This document shows, in pieces, positions 8,594-17,046 of a stretch of 49,995 nt of DNA. The stretch spans positions 1 to 49,995 of the forward strand of contig JAIBBM010000031.1 in the NCBI GenBank assembly GCA_019694685.1, given 5' to 3'. The stretch's first letter is position 1. The number at the start of each line of letters is the position of its first letter. A program made the position numbers and the translations under genes. The notes beneath the pieces are model-generated. The model was not told where the DNA came from, did not search any database, and was given only the letters and a program-made list of their open reading frames with translations. Source of the stretch: Leptospirales bacterium. GTDB taxonomy: Bacteria; Spirochaetota; Leptospiria; Leptospirales; Leptonemataceae.

Positions 8594-10402
8594 ATGAACA
8601 TTCTGTCTATAGATCGCGTTTCAAAACACATAGGCGATCGCTCTTTGTTTGAGAACCTGACGTTCGGGATCGCAGACGACGACAGACTGGGCCTCATTGG
8701 GCCAAACGGAGCAGGCAAGACGACTCTGCTTCGCATTCTCTCCGGCGACTCAGAACCAGACGATGGCCGCGTTGCGAAATCCACACAGCTGCAAATTGCA
8801 AACCTCCCGCAGATTCCGGTCTTCCAGCCAGACCTGTCGATTCGCCAGGCACTTCTCTCTCCCATCTCCATTTCAAACAAGCGAGTCACAGAAGATATGG
8901 AACGCGAAATGGTTGGGATCCTGCGCGAACTGGGTATGACGGACCTGGATCTTCGCATGGATTCACTTTCCGGCGGAATGATCAAGAAAGTGGCTCTCGC
9001 ACAGACTCTAGCACTCGACGCAGATTTGCTGATTCTGGATGAACCAACCAACCACCTGGACGCGTGGACCAATCTGTGGTTAGAAGATGTACTCAGGGCC
9101 TGGAAAAAAGCACTCCTCGTCATCACTCACGATAGATACTTCCTTGAAAACGTAACCAATCGCATTCTGGAACTGGAAGATGGAAAGCTTTATCAGTATG
9201 AAGGAAACTACTCTTACTACCTGGAAAAGAAAGCGGAAAGGGAAGCGAGCGAAGCGCGCACGCAGGCAAAGCAATCACGTCTTCTCAAATCGGAACTGGA
9301 ATGGCTGAGAAGACAGCCAAAAGCGCGCGGAACCAAACAAAAAGCGCGCGTGGATCGAATCGAAGATCTGGCTGCAAATCAGCGCGGTGGACAGGAGCGT
9401 GCGTTCGCATTCGACTCAAGCGGAACAGACAGCAAGAACAGAATTCTAGAAGTGAAGGGCCTGGGAATGTCTTACGGCGGCCGCAGCCTGTTCTCGGGAT
9501 TTGAGCATACGTTTCGCTCGCGCGAGAGACTTGGAATCATTGGACCGAATGGTTGCGGAAAGTCTACTTTCTTTAATATTCTCATGGGCAAGATCGAACC
9601 AGAAGCCGGCACTCTTAAAAAAGGACTTCACACAAAGTTTGGATACTTTGATCAGACATCACGAGATCTCGATCCGAACGCGAAAGTACTGGAGTACGTA
9701 AAAAAGAACGCAGGCGAAATTGTGGGACGCGCTGACGGAAGCATGACGGAAGCCACGCGTCTCCTGGACTACTTTGGATTCTCTTCGCGCATGCAGCAAG
9801 GCCCCATTGGCAAACTGTCGGGCGGAGAACGTAGAAGATTGCATTTGATCTTGATGCTGATGGCTTCTCCCAACTTTCTCATACTCGATGAACCAACCAA
9901 TGACCTGGACATCCAGACTCTCGTTCTATTGGAAGAGTTCTTGTCTGATTTCCAGGGCTGCGTTCTGGTTGCATCTCACGACCGCTACTTCCTAGATCGC
10001 GTCGCCGCTTCTCTTCTTGTATACGAAAATGGAAAAATAGAGCCCTACATGGGCACTGCAAGCGAGTATCTTGCTGAAAACCGCGCGCACACTTCGGAAT
10101 CTGAAAACAAAAAGAAATCGGCACCGGCCAGACAGGAAACCAAACCAGAAACGGATGTTGCTCCAAAAAAATCCGGCCGTAAACTCACACCGAACGAAAT
10201 CAAAGAGTACCGCGAAATCGAAAGACAAATCGAAAAACTCGAAACAGATAAGAAATCTGTAGAGGAAAGCCTGAGCAATCCCTCAAGCGGCCATGAAGAA
10301 CTCAAGAAACTGGCGGAGGCTCATGCAGCACTCGAAATCAGCCTCGCGGAAAAATGGAAGAGATGGGAAGAGCTCTCCGCAATCAAAGACGCGGCTGGCT
10401 GA
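8594..10402 (+). CDS. uup: ABC-F ATPase, Uup type
   Basis: Soluble tandem-ATPase protein of the ABC-F family, which acts on ribosomes or DNA intermediates rather than transporting. The first cassette has Walker A GPNGAGKT (residues 36-43), signature LSGGMIKKV and Walker B LLILDEPTNHLD. An Arg/Lys/Gln-rich linker of about 80 residues follows (AREASEARTQAKQS, RRQPKARGTKQKAR). The second cassette has GPNGCGKST, LSGGERRRL and FLILDEPTNDLD. The last 70 residues form the charged coiled-coil C-terminal domain typical of Uup (LTPNEIKEYREIERQIEKLE). The 602-residue length is normal. It converges with the barrel gene at 10416. Confidence 0.92.
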   Translation: MNILSIDRVSKHIGDRSLFENLTFGIADDDRLGLIGPNGAGKTTLLRILSGDSEPDDGRVAKSTQLQIANLPQIPVFQPDLSIRQALLSPISISNKRVTEDMEREMVGILRELGMTDLDLRMDSLSGGMIKKVALAQTLALDADLLILDEPTNHLDAWTNLWLEDVLRAWKKALLVITHDRYFLENVTNRILELEDGKLYQYEGNYSYYLEKKAEREASEARTQAKQSRLLKSELEWLRRQPKARGTKQKARVDRIEDLAANQRGGQERAFAFDSSGTDSKNRILEVKGLGMSYGGRSLFSGFEHTFRSRERLGIIGPNGCGKSTFFNILMGKIEPEAGTLKKGLHTKFGYFDQTSRDLDPNAKVLEYVKKNAGEIVGRADGSMTEATRLLDYFGFSSRMQQGPIGKLSGGERRRLHLILMLMASPNFLILDEPTNDLDIQTLVLLEEFLSDFQGCVLVASHDRYFLDRVAASLLVYENGKIEPYMGTASEYLAENRAHTSESENKKKSAPARQETKPETDVAPKKSGRKLTPNEIKEYREIERQIEKLETDKKSVEESLSNPSSGHEELKKLAEAHAALEISLAEKWKRWEELSAIKDAAG

Positions 10403-10415
10403 TTGGGCACAATCG

Positions 10416-11636
10416 CTACAGGAAGAAAGCAGCACCGAACTTCAAATACACTTCCATTTTGCTTGCTTTGTGAGCCTGGGACATCTCTCCAATTCCAAGC
10501 CCGGAAGTCTTTGGAGTAAAGCCACCTATCGTTGCAAATGAGTTGCCCACATAAATGCTATAGTTTCTTTTATAATCTTCTTTCAAGAATCCCAGAACTG
10601 CATAGTAGCGACAGAAGAATCGAACAGACGCTTCGAGCCTGTGGCGAATCCCTTTATCGCTGAACTGAGCATAGTCCACCGGAACGATGATGGAAAGAGA
10701 TGTTGGCCCATTTGTTCCTGTCTGAATGTTCATGATCTGCGGACCGGACATTTTGAAATCGCCCGATCTACGAATCGGATTTATGCGATAATAAAAACCA
10801 AGCCATTCAAAGAGCAAATAACGGGCTGCAAATCCGATCGTATTTCCTGCTGCGCGATAATCAGCCGGAATAGAACCGGCCTGGCTCCAGGTAAGAGTGT
10901 TTGTTTTTGTGAGAGAAAGAGAACCCATGCTAATTTCCAGATTCTCGTGATAGATCTCTCTTTCGAGATATCCGCCCAGCTTCACGCCCTTTCCGAGTGG
11001 ATGAAGGTAGGTAAGACTGAAGTTGTTGGTTACCTCTTTGTACTCCAGCATCCGGAGCCCTTCGTAAAGAGCCGTTTCATAAGTGCTGTTTCCAGGTGCG
11101 GCAAACGTAACGCGCGTTGGATACTTCTTACTGTAGTCCTGTTTGGTCCATTGTCGCTCGTAGTCAAAAAACAATCTGTCTTTGTATGCTACGTCCCCGC
11201 TCACTTTGTATCTGTAAGCGGGTACTTTCTTTGTGTCCTGAATGAGAAGCGCTGGTTGCGATGTGCCATTGGACGCGGCGCGAATGAATGAATTGAGTTG
11301 CCAGGCTGGACCCGCTTCGGACAAAATCGATGGCTTGATGGACTGATAACCTGCACCGGCCATAACTCGAAAACGAAATGCTTCAAAACGACGAAGAAGA
11401 TACGGATTCAAAACAGGGGCATTCGTATCGATTTTCTCTGACTCTTTTGCTTTCTCTTCTTCTGTCTTGACTGCTTCCACTCTGGGCGGCTCTGTTTTGG
11501 GAGGATCCGTCTTCCTGGGTTCCGTTTTTGGTGGTTCTGTTTTCGGGGGCTCCGTTTTCTGTGGTTCACGCTTTGGTGGATTCTGCGCGAACAGAGGAAA
11601 ACCGGTGATGAGCAATGCGATAAGAAAAAGTCGCAT
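10416..11636 (-). CDS. Outer-membrane barrel protein with Pro/Lys/Glu-rich linker
   Basis: Exported 406-residue protein of unknown function. Residues 1-18 are a signal peptide ending at FAQ. Residues about 20-55 consist of repeated KTEPPK-type hexads (see repeat), then a charged KTEEEKAKESEK segment. From about residue 75 the sequence is rich in Tyr, Phe and alternating polar residues, ending in GAAFFL, consistent with an outer-membrane beta-barrel with a C-terminal aromatic/hydrophobic residue. The repeat linker would cross or sit in the periplasm, as in TonB-like proteins. Its ATG shares a base with the stop of the OmpA gene (TGATG), so the two envelope proteins are coupled. Confidence 0.7.
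   Translation of the reverse strand: MRLFLIALLITGFPLFAQNPPKREPQKTEPPKTEPPKTEPRKTDPPKTEPPRVEAVKTEEEKAKESEKIDTNAPVLNPYLLRRFEAFRFRVMAGAGYQSIKPSILSEAGPAWQLNSFIRAASNGTSQPALLIQDTKKVPAYRYKVSGDVAYKDRLFFDYERQWTKQDYSKKYPTRVTFAAPGNSTYETALYEGLRMLEYKEVTNNFSLTYLHPLGKGVKLGGYLEREIYHENLEISMGSLSLTKTNTLTWSQAGSIPADYRAAGNTIGFAARYLLFEWLGFYYRINPIRRSGDFKMSGPQIMNIQTGTNGPTSLSIIVPVDYAQFSDKGIRHRLEASVRFFCRYYAVLGFLKEDYKRNYSIYVGNSFATIGGFTPKTSGLGIGEMSQAHKASKMEVYLKFGAAFFL
11466..11590 (-). repeat. Imperfect tandem repeat encoding KTEPPK hexads
   Basis: Degenerate direct repeats of 15-18 bases on the minus strand encode K-T-E/D-P-P-K/R units in the linker of the barrel protein, about six or seven copies. Synonymous differences between copies and preservation of the peptide suggest selection on the amino acid repeat. 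Such tracts change length readily by slippage. Confidence 0.7.
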
Positions 11637-12337
11637 CAGGGCGCCATCCTGATTTCAACGCGGCGGTTACGAACTTCCGCAAGCATGGTGTCCACAATCT
11701 TCTGGTCGTCTGCGAAACCTTTTACTTCCACAATTCTCTTGCGATCAATCTTGCCCAGCTGAACCAGAAGGTCCGCTGTAGATTGCGCTCTTTCTTTAGA
11801 TAGAACTACGTTAAGTTGTTTGAAACCTGTAGAGTCAGTGTGTCCGCCTACAGTCACATTGATATCTGGATACGCGGCCATCGCTTTGGCCACGCGATCG
11901 ATCACGGCGCGTGCCTGAGGCGTTACGAGCGAACTTCCGTGCGCGAAACTGATATCGCCATCAATAGAAACGAGAAGTTCCTTTGTCTTTTTCGTAACCG
12001 GGTCTTTGACTTTTTCAATGTTCACGCCCGTTGCATGGAATCCGTTTTCAATCGGTGTGAGCTTGATTCCTGCATCCTGGAAATCTTTCTTGATACCTTC
12101 GTACATCGCATCGAGGTACTTGTCGCGGCCCATTTCCTTGAGTGCGCCGGGAGGAAGACCGAAGCCTTCGCGCTGCGGCATACCACTGCGCGGAGTTGGG
12201 AAGTGCACATCTTCTTCATAACAGGCGCAATCCGTCAACGCCGAGCGAATGCGAGATCCTGTAGTACCGCACGCGACGAAAACTAGCAAAAGGACATAAA
12301 TCGCGCAAAACACCAAACGTTTAGAAAATGCAACCAT
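11636..12337 (-). CDS. OmpA-family peptidoglycan-associated lipoprotein
   Basis: Lipoprotein with a C-terminal OmpA/Pal domain that binds peptidoglycan and tethers the outer membrane. From the ATG at 12337 the signal runs to a lipobox FVAC (Cys23). The OmpA domain covers about the last 115 residues, with FAHGSSLVTPQARAVIDRVA, the GGHTDSTG motif, SKERAQSTADLLV and NRRVEIRM. I prefer this start over an upstream in-frame one 33 bases earlier because it gives a normal lipoprotein signal. The stop is fused to the start of the barrel gene. The neighbouring CAP lipoprotein is divergent across about 85 bases. Confidence 0.88.
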   Translation of the reverse strand: MVAFSKRLVFCAIYVLLLVFVACGTTGSRIRSALTDCACYEEDVHFPTPRSGMPQREGFGLPPGALKEMGRDKYLDAMYEGIKKDFQDAGIKLTPIENGFHATGVNIEKVKDPVTKKTKELLVSIDGDISFAHGSSLVTPQARAVIDRVAKAMAAYPDINVTVGGHTDSTGFKQLNVVLSKERAQSTADLLVQLGKIDRKRIVEVKGFADDQKIVDTMLAEVRNRRVEIRMAP

Positions 12338-12423
12338 GAAAGTTACGGACACGTTCACGATGAGCCCCAATCCGTCAAAAATCTTTTGGTTGCCCCGTTT
12401 CGCGTGGCGCGGACTCCGTCCCT

Positions 12424-12975
12424 ATGCTCATTCGTCACATTGTGTGGATCTTATGCGTCGCGGCGTGGACAGGATGTTCCAGCCAGACTGCAATCGTGAA
12501 CTCTCTCCCTCGCGATGCGAAATCTCTGGCGGATTTGCTCAATGACTACAGAATCAAGAACGGCCTTCCCCCCATTCGCAGTTCAGTTTCACTCACGCGC
12601 GTGGCCACCGCACACGTAACCGACTTACAAAATCACTTTGAAAAGGGCAAACTCTGCAATCTTCACTCCTGGTCTTCGCATGGTAACTGGACTCCTTGCT
12701 GCTATACAGGAGAACAGGTCCAGTGTATGTGGAATAAGCCGCGCGAAATCACTAAATATAAAGCAGACGGCTACGAAATCACTGTTTCTGCCTTCACGAC
12801 TGCAAGGCCGGACGCGATGACTCCCTGGCTGGCCGTGGATCGATGGGCCCACAGTGACCCGCACAGGGCGGTGATCTTAAATGAGGGCCAGTGGGCGAAT
12901 TTTCCCTGGAAGGCAATGGGGGCTGCGGAATCAGACAACTATGCGTCTGCCTGGTTTGGTCAGGAAGCAGATTGA
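12424..12975 (+). CDS. CAP-domain (SCP/PR-1 fold) lipoprotein
   Basis: Exported lipoprotein of 183 residues, lipobox WTGC with Cys18. The mature part is a CAP/SCP domain: SLADLLNDYRIKNGLPPI at the start, the TRVATAHVTDL helix with the conserved His, paired Cys residues, and a late HSDPHRAVILN segment followed by an AMGAAESDNYASAWFG strand region. Family members occur in envelopes of many bacteria; no enzymatic activity is established for most. It ends 12 bases before the convergent AMP-binding-like gene. Confidence 0.78.
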   Translation: MLIRHIVWILCVAAWTGCSSQTAIVNSLPRDAKSLADLLNDYRIKNGLPPIRSSVSLTRVATAHVTDLQNHFEKGKLCNLHSWSSHGNWTPCCYTGEQVQCMWNKPREITKYKADGYEITVSAFTTARPDAMTPWLAVDRWAHSDPHRAVILNEGQWANFPWKAMGAAESDNYASAWFGQEAD

Positions 12976-12987
12976 CAGTCTGATCGC

Positions 12988-14466
12988 CTAACGTTCATCC
13001 CGGCGCGCAATTCTTAGTTCCCCCTGATTGGATAGACTCCCTCTATCTCCCGTGTAGAACCAGCCGCTCGCATCAAACACATCACTCTGGCCACTCAGGT
13101 ATCCCTGAAAAAGAAAATCCCCGCGAATCATGATCTCGCCCACAGCACCTGGAGTAGACGAAACGTCAGAACCCGCCTGAAGAATCTTGATTTCCGCACC
13201 CGCCAGAGGCGGACCAACCGTGCCCGGCTGCAGTCTGCTTCTTTGTCCTGTGTATTCCAGAATCCGGCTGGCGATCACGTGACAGGCTTCCGTCTTGAAA
13301 TACGCTGCCAGAACAGAAACGCCGAGCATCCCGAAGAACAAATCCAGTCTCCCTCGCACCGGAGCTCCGCCAGTAAGCACGCAGCGCAAACTCCCACCAA
13401 AACGTTTTCGAAGGCGTGTGCCAAACAGGCCATCCCCGAGAATCTTGACAGGTAAAAGAAAAATCAGAAGCACCAGGTCAATGACAAGCCCGACAAAGGA
13501 TTGCTTTTCCGAAGATCCAAACACAGCTGTCTGGCCCGTGAGATGATTCATGGCACGCATGGCTTCCGCGCCAAAGAAAATGTACGCGCGCATGAAAAGA
13601 TTTCCCAGCATTCCGCCTGATTCCCCACCCTCAAAAACACGAGTCTCAATGGCGTCTAACGTAGATGGATGAGCCAGGAGTAAAGTAGGCTGAAGTGCTT
13701 CACAATCGTCCAGAACATCCTTGCGCGAAAGTTGCAGTTCAATGCCACGGGAAAGGGCAGTCAACATTCCCAATCTTCCGGAGGAATGCCAGAGGGGTGC
13801 GCGAATCATCAGGCGATCCTGCTGTGTACCTGGCAAAGAAGAAGTGTATGCTTCCACATTCTTGATGATAGAACCATGGGAAAGGATGAGGCCTCCGGGT
13901 TGCTGCAATTCCGGATCACTTTTCTTGAAAACAATACTGGCTTCATGGTCCGGCTGCCTGCGCTTGTGACCCTGCCCTAGAAACGTAAACCTCTGCCTGA
14001 GCGATCTTAAATTTTTGTAACCTTCCTTCTTCCAGTTCAAAAAGATAACTTTGATCTTGCCCTCTTGCTCCAGCAGTTCTCCCAGATCTGGATCCTCAAC
14101 TAAGGCCACGGCAGGTTTGATCTGGCGCGCCAGCTGAATGATGACAGAATGAGGAAGAGCAGGATTCACGCACACGTCCACTCCACCGCACACATGAATG
14201 GCGTAAAATGCGAAGACCCATTCCGGCGTATTGTGAGCAACCACGAGAGCACGCGCCCCGGGGCCCAGACCTCGCGAGGCCACTCCACCCGCAATGTCCC
14301 TTACGATTTTAGCGAGCTTGCCATAGGTGACTGTCTTTACATCTGATCCATCGCGAAACGAAAGAGCCACGGACTCATCGTAAATATGACATTGATCGAG
14401 AAACAGCGCGCCAATGTTGGGGGGCCTCCCTTCAGGAAGAATGCTCTTCTCTAGCATCGGAAACAT
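12988..14466 (-). CDS. Degenerate AMP-binding (ANL superfamily) protein, C-terminally short
   Basis: Related to acyl-CoA/fatty-acyl-AMP ligases but probably altered in activity. The N-terminal domain is recognisable (VTYGKLAKIVRDIAGGVASRGL, HNTPEWVFAFYAIHVCGGV). The phosphate-binding A3 motif, normally YTSGTTGxPKG, reads IVFKKSDPELQQPGG at about residues 179-194 and has lost its Ser/Thr/Gly pattern. The A5 motif is YFKTE instead of YGxTE. The A7 motif YTGD is kept, but the protein stops a few residues later at IARRDER, so the mobile C-terminal domain and catalytic A10 Lys are absent. The start at 14466 avoids overlap with neuB; a longer form from 14580 would overlap it. Either a non-catalytic paralogue or a decaying gene. 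Confidence 0.8.
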   Translation of the reverse strand: MFPMLEKSILPEGRPPNIGALFLDQCHIYDESVALSFRDGSDVKTVTYGKLAKIVRDIAGGVASRGLGPGARALVVAHNTPEWVFAFYAIHVCGGVDVCVNPALPHSVIIQLARQIKPAVALVEDPDLGELLEQEGKIKVIFLNWKKEGYKNLRSLRQRFTFLGQGHKRRQPDHEASIVFKKSDPELQQPGGLILSHGSIIKNVEAYTSSLPGTQQDRLMIRAPLWHSSGRLGMLTALSRGIELQLSRKDVLDDCEALQPTLLLAHPSTLDAIETRVFEGGESGGMLGNLFMRAYIFFGAEAMRAMNHLTGQTAVFGSSEKQSFVGLVIDLVLLIFLLPVKILGDGLFGTRLRKRFGGSLRCVLTGGAPVRGRLDLFFGMLGVSVLAAYFKTEACHVIASRILEYTGQRSRLQPGTVGPPLAGAEIKILQAGSDVSSTPGAVGEIMIRGDFLFQGYLSGQSDVFDASGWFYTGDRGSLSNQGELRIARRDER

Positions 14467-14505
14467 GCTTGCGCGGGAGGCGTGCCGAGTCAATCGGTAC
14501 AGCAG

Positions 14506-15519
14506 ATGATGGAGACGGAGCATCACAGAATAGGCCAGGGCCAGAAGCCTTACCTCATCGCAGAAATTGGCCTCAATCACAACGGAGACCCGGCTCTCGC
14601 GAAGAAACTTGTGGATGCGGCCAGAACTTCAGGCGCGCATGCAGTCAAATTCCAGCTCTATGATTCGGACCATTTCATCCACGAGGAAGCAAGGCTGGGG
14701 GATGGATCTCTGCGCGAATTTTTCCGGCAATTTGAGCTATCATCTGCACAATGGCACGATCTTGCTGGTTATGCTCGCTCATGCGGGCTGGATTTCTTTT
14801 GTTCTGTTTTTGATTTTCCGTCCATTGAGCTCTATGCGAGTCTCTCTCCTCGACTGATCAAAATCGCTTCCTGCGATCTTACGAACCGTCCATTGATCCA
14901 GGAATGCGCGCATCGCCTTCCTGGCGTTCCGCTGATGATTGCAACGGGCACTGCGGATGAAGCAGAAGTAGAGAGTCTCATGGCCTGGATTCGCTCACTC
15001 TCTTCGCCGGTCATCCTGCTCGAATGCGTTTCGCATTACCCTGCGAATCCAGATGAGTACAACATTGGCCTCATACAACAATGGAATCAGAAGTTCGACG
15101 TTCCTGTTGGAATATCAGATCACACTTCCGGAATAGGAGTGAGCCTGGCCGCCTGCCTTCTGGGTGCTGTGGCAGTAGAACGGCATTTCACGACTTCGCA
15201 CGATCTGCCCGGCCCGGATCAAAAAATTTCGCTGACTGCTGAGACTTTCGCCTTGATGCGAAACGAAATTGATGCCGCACTCAGCACACGCAGATCCGGA
15301 AACAAACAGGTACAGAAATCAGAATCCGCTCCTCGCAAATTCGGAAGGCGTGGAGTCTATGCGGCGCGCGACATCAAGAGCGGATCCACGTTAAGCGATC
15401 AAGATTTGCTTTTCATGAGACCGGGTGGAGACGGAGTCCGTCCGGAGGAAAACCTTGCGGGGCGCACTCTCAAGAAAGATAAGAAAACCGGAGACATGAT
15501 CCTCGGAGAGGACCTGTGA
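14506..15519 (+). CDS. neuB: NeuB-family sialic/nonulosonic acid synthase with SAF domain
   Basis: Condenses phosphoenolpyruvate with an N-acyl sugar (ManNAc or a diamino-dideoxy sugar) to make a nonulosonic acid. Family signs: LIAEIGLNHNGDPALAKKL near the start, AHAVKFQLYDSD, FFCSVFDFPSIE, LIKIASCDLTN, LLECVSHYPANPDEYN, GISDHTSGIG, VERHFTTSHDLPGPDQKISL, and a C-terminal antifreeze-like SAF domain (RRGVYAARDIKSG to the end). I chose the ATG at 14506. A GTG at 14482 lies directly against a GGGAGG sequence, too close to use it well. The GTGA overlap with the next gene shows coupling. The exact sugar substrate cannot be told. Confidence 0.88.
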   Translation: MMETEHHRIGQGQKPYLIAEIGLNHNGDPALAKKLVDAARTSGAHAVKFQLYDSDHFIHEEARLGDGSLREFFRQFELSSAQWHDLAGYARSCGLDFFCSVFDFPSIELYASLSPRLIKIASCDLTNRPLIQECAHRLPGVPLMIATGTADEAEVESLMAWIRSLSSPVILLECVSHYPANPDEYNIGLIQQWNQKFDVPVGISDHTSGIGVSLAACLLGAVAVERHFTTSHDLPGPDQKISLTAETFALMRNEIDAALSTRRSGNKQVQKSESAPRKFGRRGVYAARDIKSGSTLSDQDLLFMRPGGDGVRPEENLAGRTLKKDKKTGDMILGEDL

Positions 15520-16052
15520 TTCAGGCGCAACCTTCCGGGATGTCGGAAGAAACCAGATGGTATGCCCTGTATACAATGCCTCAATGTGAGAAGAGAATTT
15601 CTCTGTTCCTTTCCAAGAGAAAGATCGACTACTACCTTCCTCTGGTTCCCAAAAAAAGGAAGTGGTCAGATCGCATCAAGGTAGTGGAATTTCCACTCTT
15701 CCCCGGCTACCTTTTCATTCACATGCCCTTCTATCAGAGACGATTGGACGTACTCTTGCATCCAAGCGCTCTTCGCTTTGTGCAGCACGAGGGAAGACCG
15801 GCCATCATTCCTGATGATGACATTGGCTACCTCCATATACTGGTAGACAACGCCAATGATCTCCAGGCCCATCCGGAAGAGAATTTGCCGGAGGGACAGA
15901 AAGTCATCGTGCGATCCGGGCCCTTCAAAGGAATTCGCGGAGTAGTGGCGCGAGTAAAAAACAAAGACAGAATTTTTGTTAAACTGGAACACTGCGCCCT
16001 TATGGCGAGCGCGGAAATTGACATCCTGGATGTTGAGAAACTCATCATATAA
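15516..16052 (+). CDS. NusG-family specialised transcription elongation factor (RfaH/UpxY-like)
   Basis: NusG paralogue that should bind RNA polymerase and suppress pausing or termination in its own operon. The NGN domain starts at RWYALYTMPQCEKRISLFLSK and contains the FPLFPGYLFIHM signature. The C-terminal KOW motif is VIVRSGPFKGIRGVV (about residues 128-142). It is 178 residues from the GTG that overlaps neuB, or 170 from the ATG at 15540. Housekeeping NusG normally sits beside secE and ribosomal protein genes; here it lies inside a sugar gene run, so I read it as operon-specific. The ops-like recruitment site is not identified. Confidence 0.85.
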   Translation: MIQAQPSGMSEETRWYALYTMPQCEKRISLFLSKRKIDYYLPLVPKKRKWSDRIKVVEFPLFPGYLFIHMPFYQRRLDVLLHPSALRFVQHEGRPAIIPDDDIGYLHILVDNANDLQAHPEENLPEGQKVIVRSGPFKGIRGVVARVKNKDRIFVKLEHCALMASAEIDILDVEKLII

Positions 16053-16076
16053 CAAGCCGTTTCACGAAGGTCGCCA

Positions 16077-17045
16077 ATGAACCCATTTTCACTCTTTGAA
16101 AAAAGCTACAAAATGCAAATCGACGAGCTGCAAAGAAATGCAAGCCTCATCGACACCGATTCTGTTACGCGCGCAATCGATCTGATTCAGAACTGCAAAG
16201 GCAAACTTGTACTCAGCGGTATGGGAAAGTCAGGGCTCATCGCGCAAAAGCTCGCGGCTACCTTTTCATCCACGGGCACACCATCGTTTTTCCTTCATCC
16301 AGGAGAAGCGCTCCACGGAGATCTCGGAGCAGTTCAGAAAAACGATGTGTTGCTTGTGCTTGCGAAGAGTGGAGAATCCGAAGAAGTAATTTTGATGCTC
16401 CAGGCAATTCGCAAAATGGGAAACCCTGTGATTTCCATTCTTGGAAAATCAGATTCCACGGCAGGAAGAATGTCAGATGTCATCATCCATGCGTCCGTGA
16501 GCCGCGAAGCGGATCCTCTCAATCTCGCGCCCACTGCATCCAGCACCGTCTCTCTGGTTGTAGGAGATGCACTTGCCAGCGCTGTCTGCGAACTTCGTGG
16601 ATTCAAACAGGAAAATTTTGCTCTTCTTCATCCGGCAGGGCAGCTGGGCAAACGGCTTCTCTTGAAAGTGGAAGATCTTTTGATTCTAGATAGAGGCCTG
16701 CCAGTCGTTGGCGAACACGCAAGCATGGCAGAACTTCTAGAGGTAGAGTCCAAACCAAACCTCGGCGGAGTCATGATCGCAGACGAATCGGGAAAACTCA
16801 TTGGATTGATCACGGACGGAGACATCCGGCGATCCATCCTCAAATTTGGAGACGTTCTTAAATGCAAGATCGTAGACATCATGACGCGAAACCCGATTCA
16901 CATTCAAACAGGCACAAGTGCGCTATCCGCGCTTGACCTCATGGAGAACCGTCCGTCTCCCGTTTCCGTTTTGCCCGTTGTGGATTCAGATAAAAAACCT
17001 GTGGGCCTTCTTCGCCTGCATGACCTGCTGAGGTCCGGTCTATAA
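16077..17045 (+). CDS. kdsD: Arabinose-5-phosphate isomerase (KdsD/KpsF)
   Basis: Interconverts ribulose 5-phosphate and arabinose 5-phosphate for Kdo synthesis. The SIS sugar-isomerase domain covers about residues 30-165 (GKLVLSGMGKSGLIAQKLAATFSSTG, HPGEALHGDLGAV, LAKSGESEEV), and two CBS domains follow (about 205-262 and 270-322, with GLITDGDIRRS). The 322-residue length is standard. It lies 24 bases after the NusG-like gene and 1 base before the endonuclease III gene. Together with neuB it points to acidic sugar synthesis for lipopolysaccharide or a glycan. Confidence 0.92.
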   Translation: MNPFSLFEKSYKMQIDELQRNASLIDTDSVTRAIDLIQNCKGKLVLSGMGKSGLIAQKLAATFSSTGTPSFFLHPGEALHGDLGAVQKNDVLLVLAKSGESEEVILMLQAIRKMGNPVISILGKSDSTAGRMSDVIIHASVSREADPLNLAPTASSTVSLVVGDALASAVCELRGFKQENFALLHPAGQLGKRLLLKVEDLLILDRGLPVVGEHASMAELLEVESKPNLGGVMIADESGKLIGLITDGDIRRSILKFGDVLKCKIVDIMTRNPIHIQTGTSALSALDLMENRPSPVSVLPVVDSDKKPVGLLRLHDLLRSGL

Positions 17046-17046
17046 C

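Noticed and set aside
10641..11291. A 216-codon plus-strand frame opposite the barrel protein gene
   Set aside because: The minus strand has signal peptide, repeats and barrel pattern; the plus-strand product has none of these and odd composition.
11466..11590. Short direct repeats that could suggest a CRISPR or VNTR
   Set aside because: They are in-frame Pro/Lys/Glu codon repeats without unique spacers.
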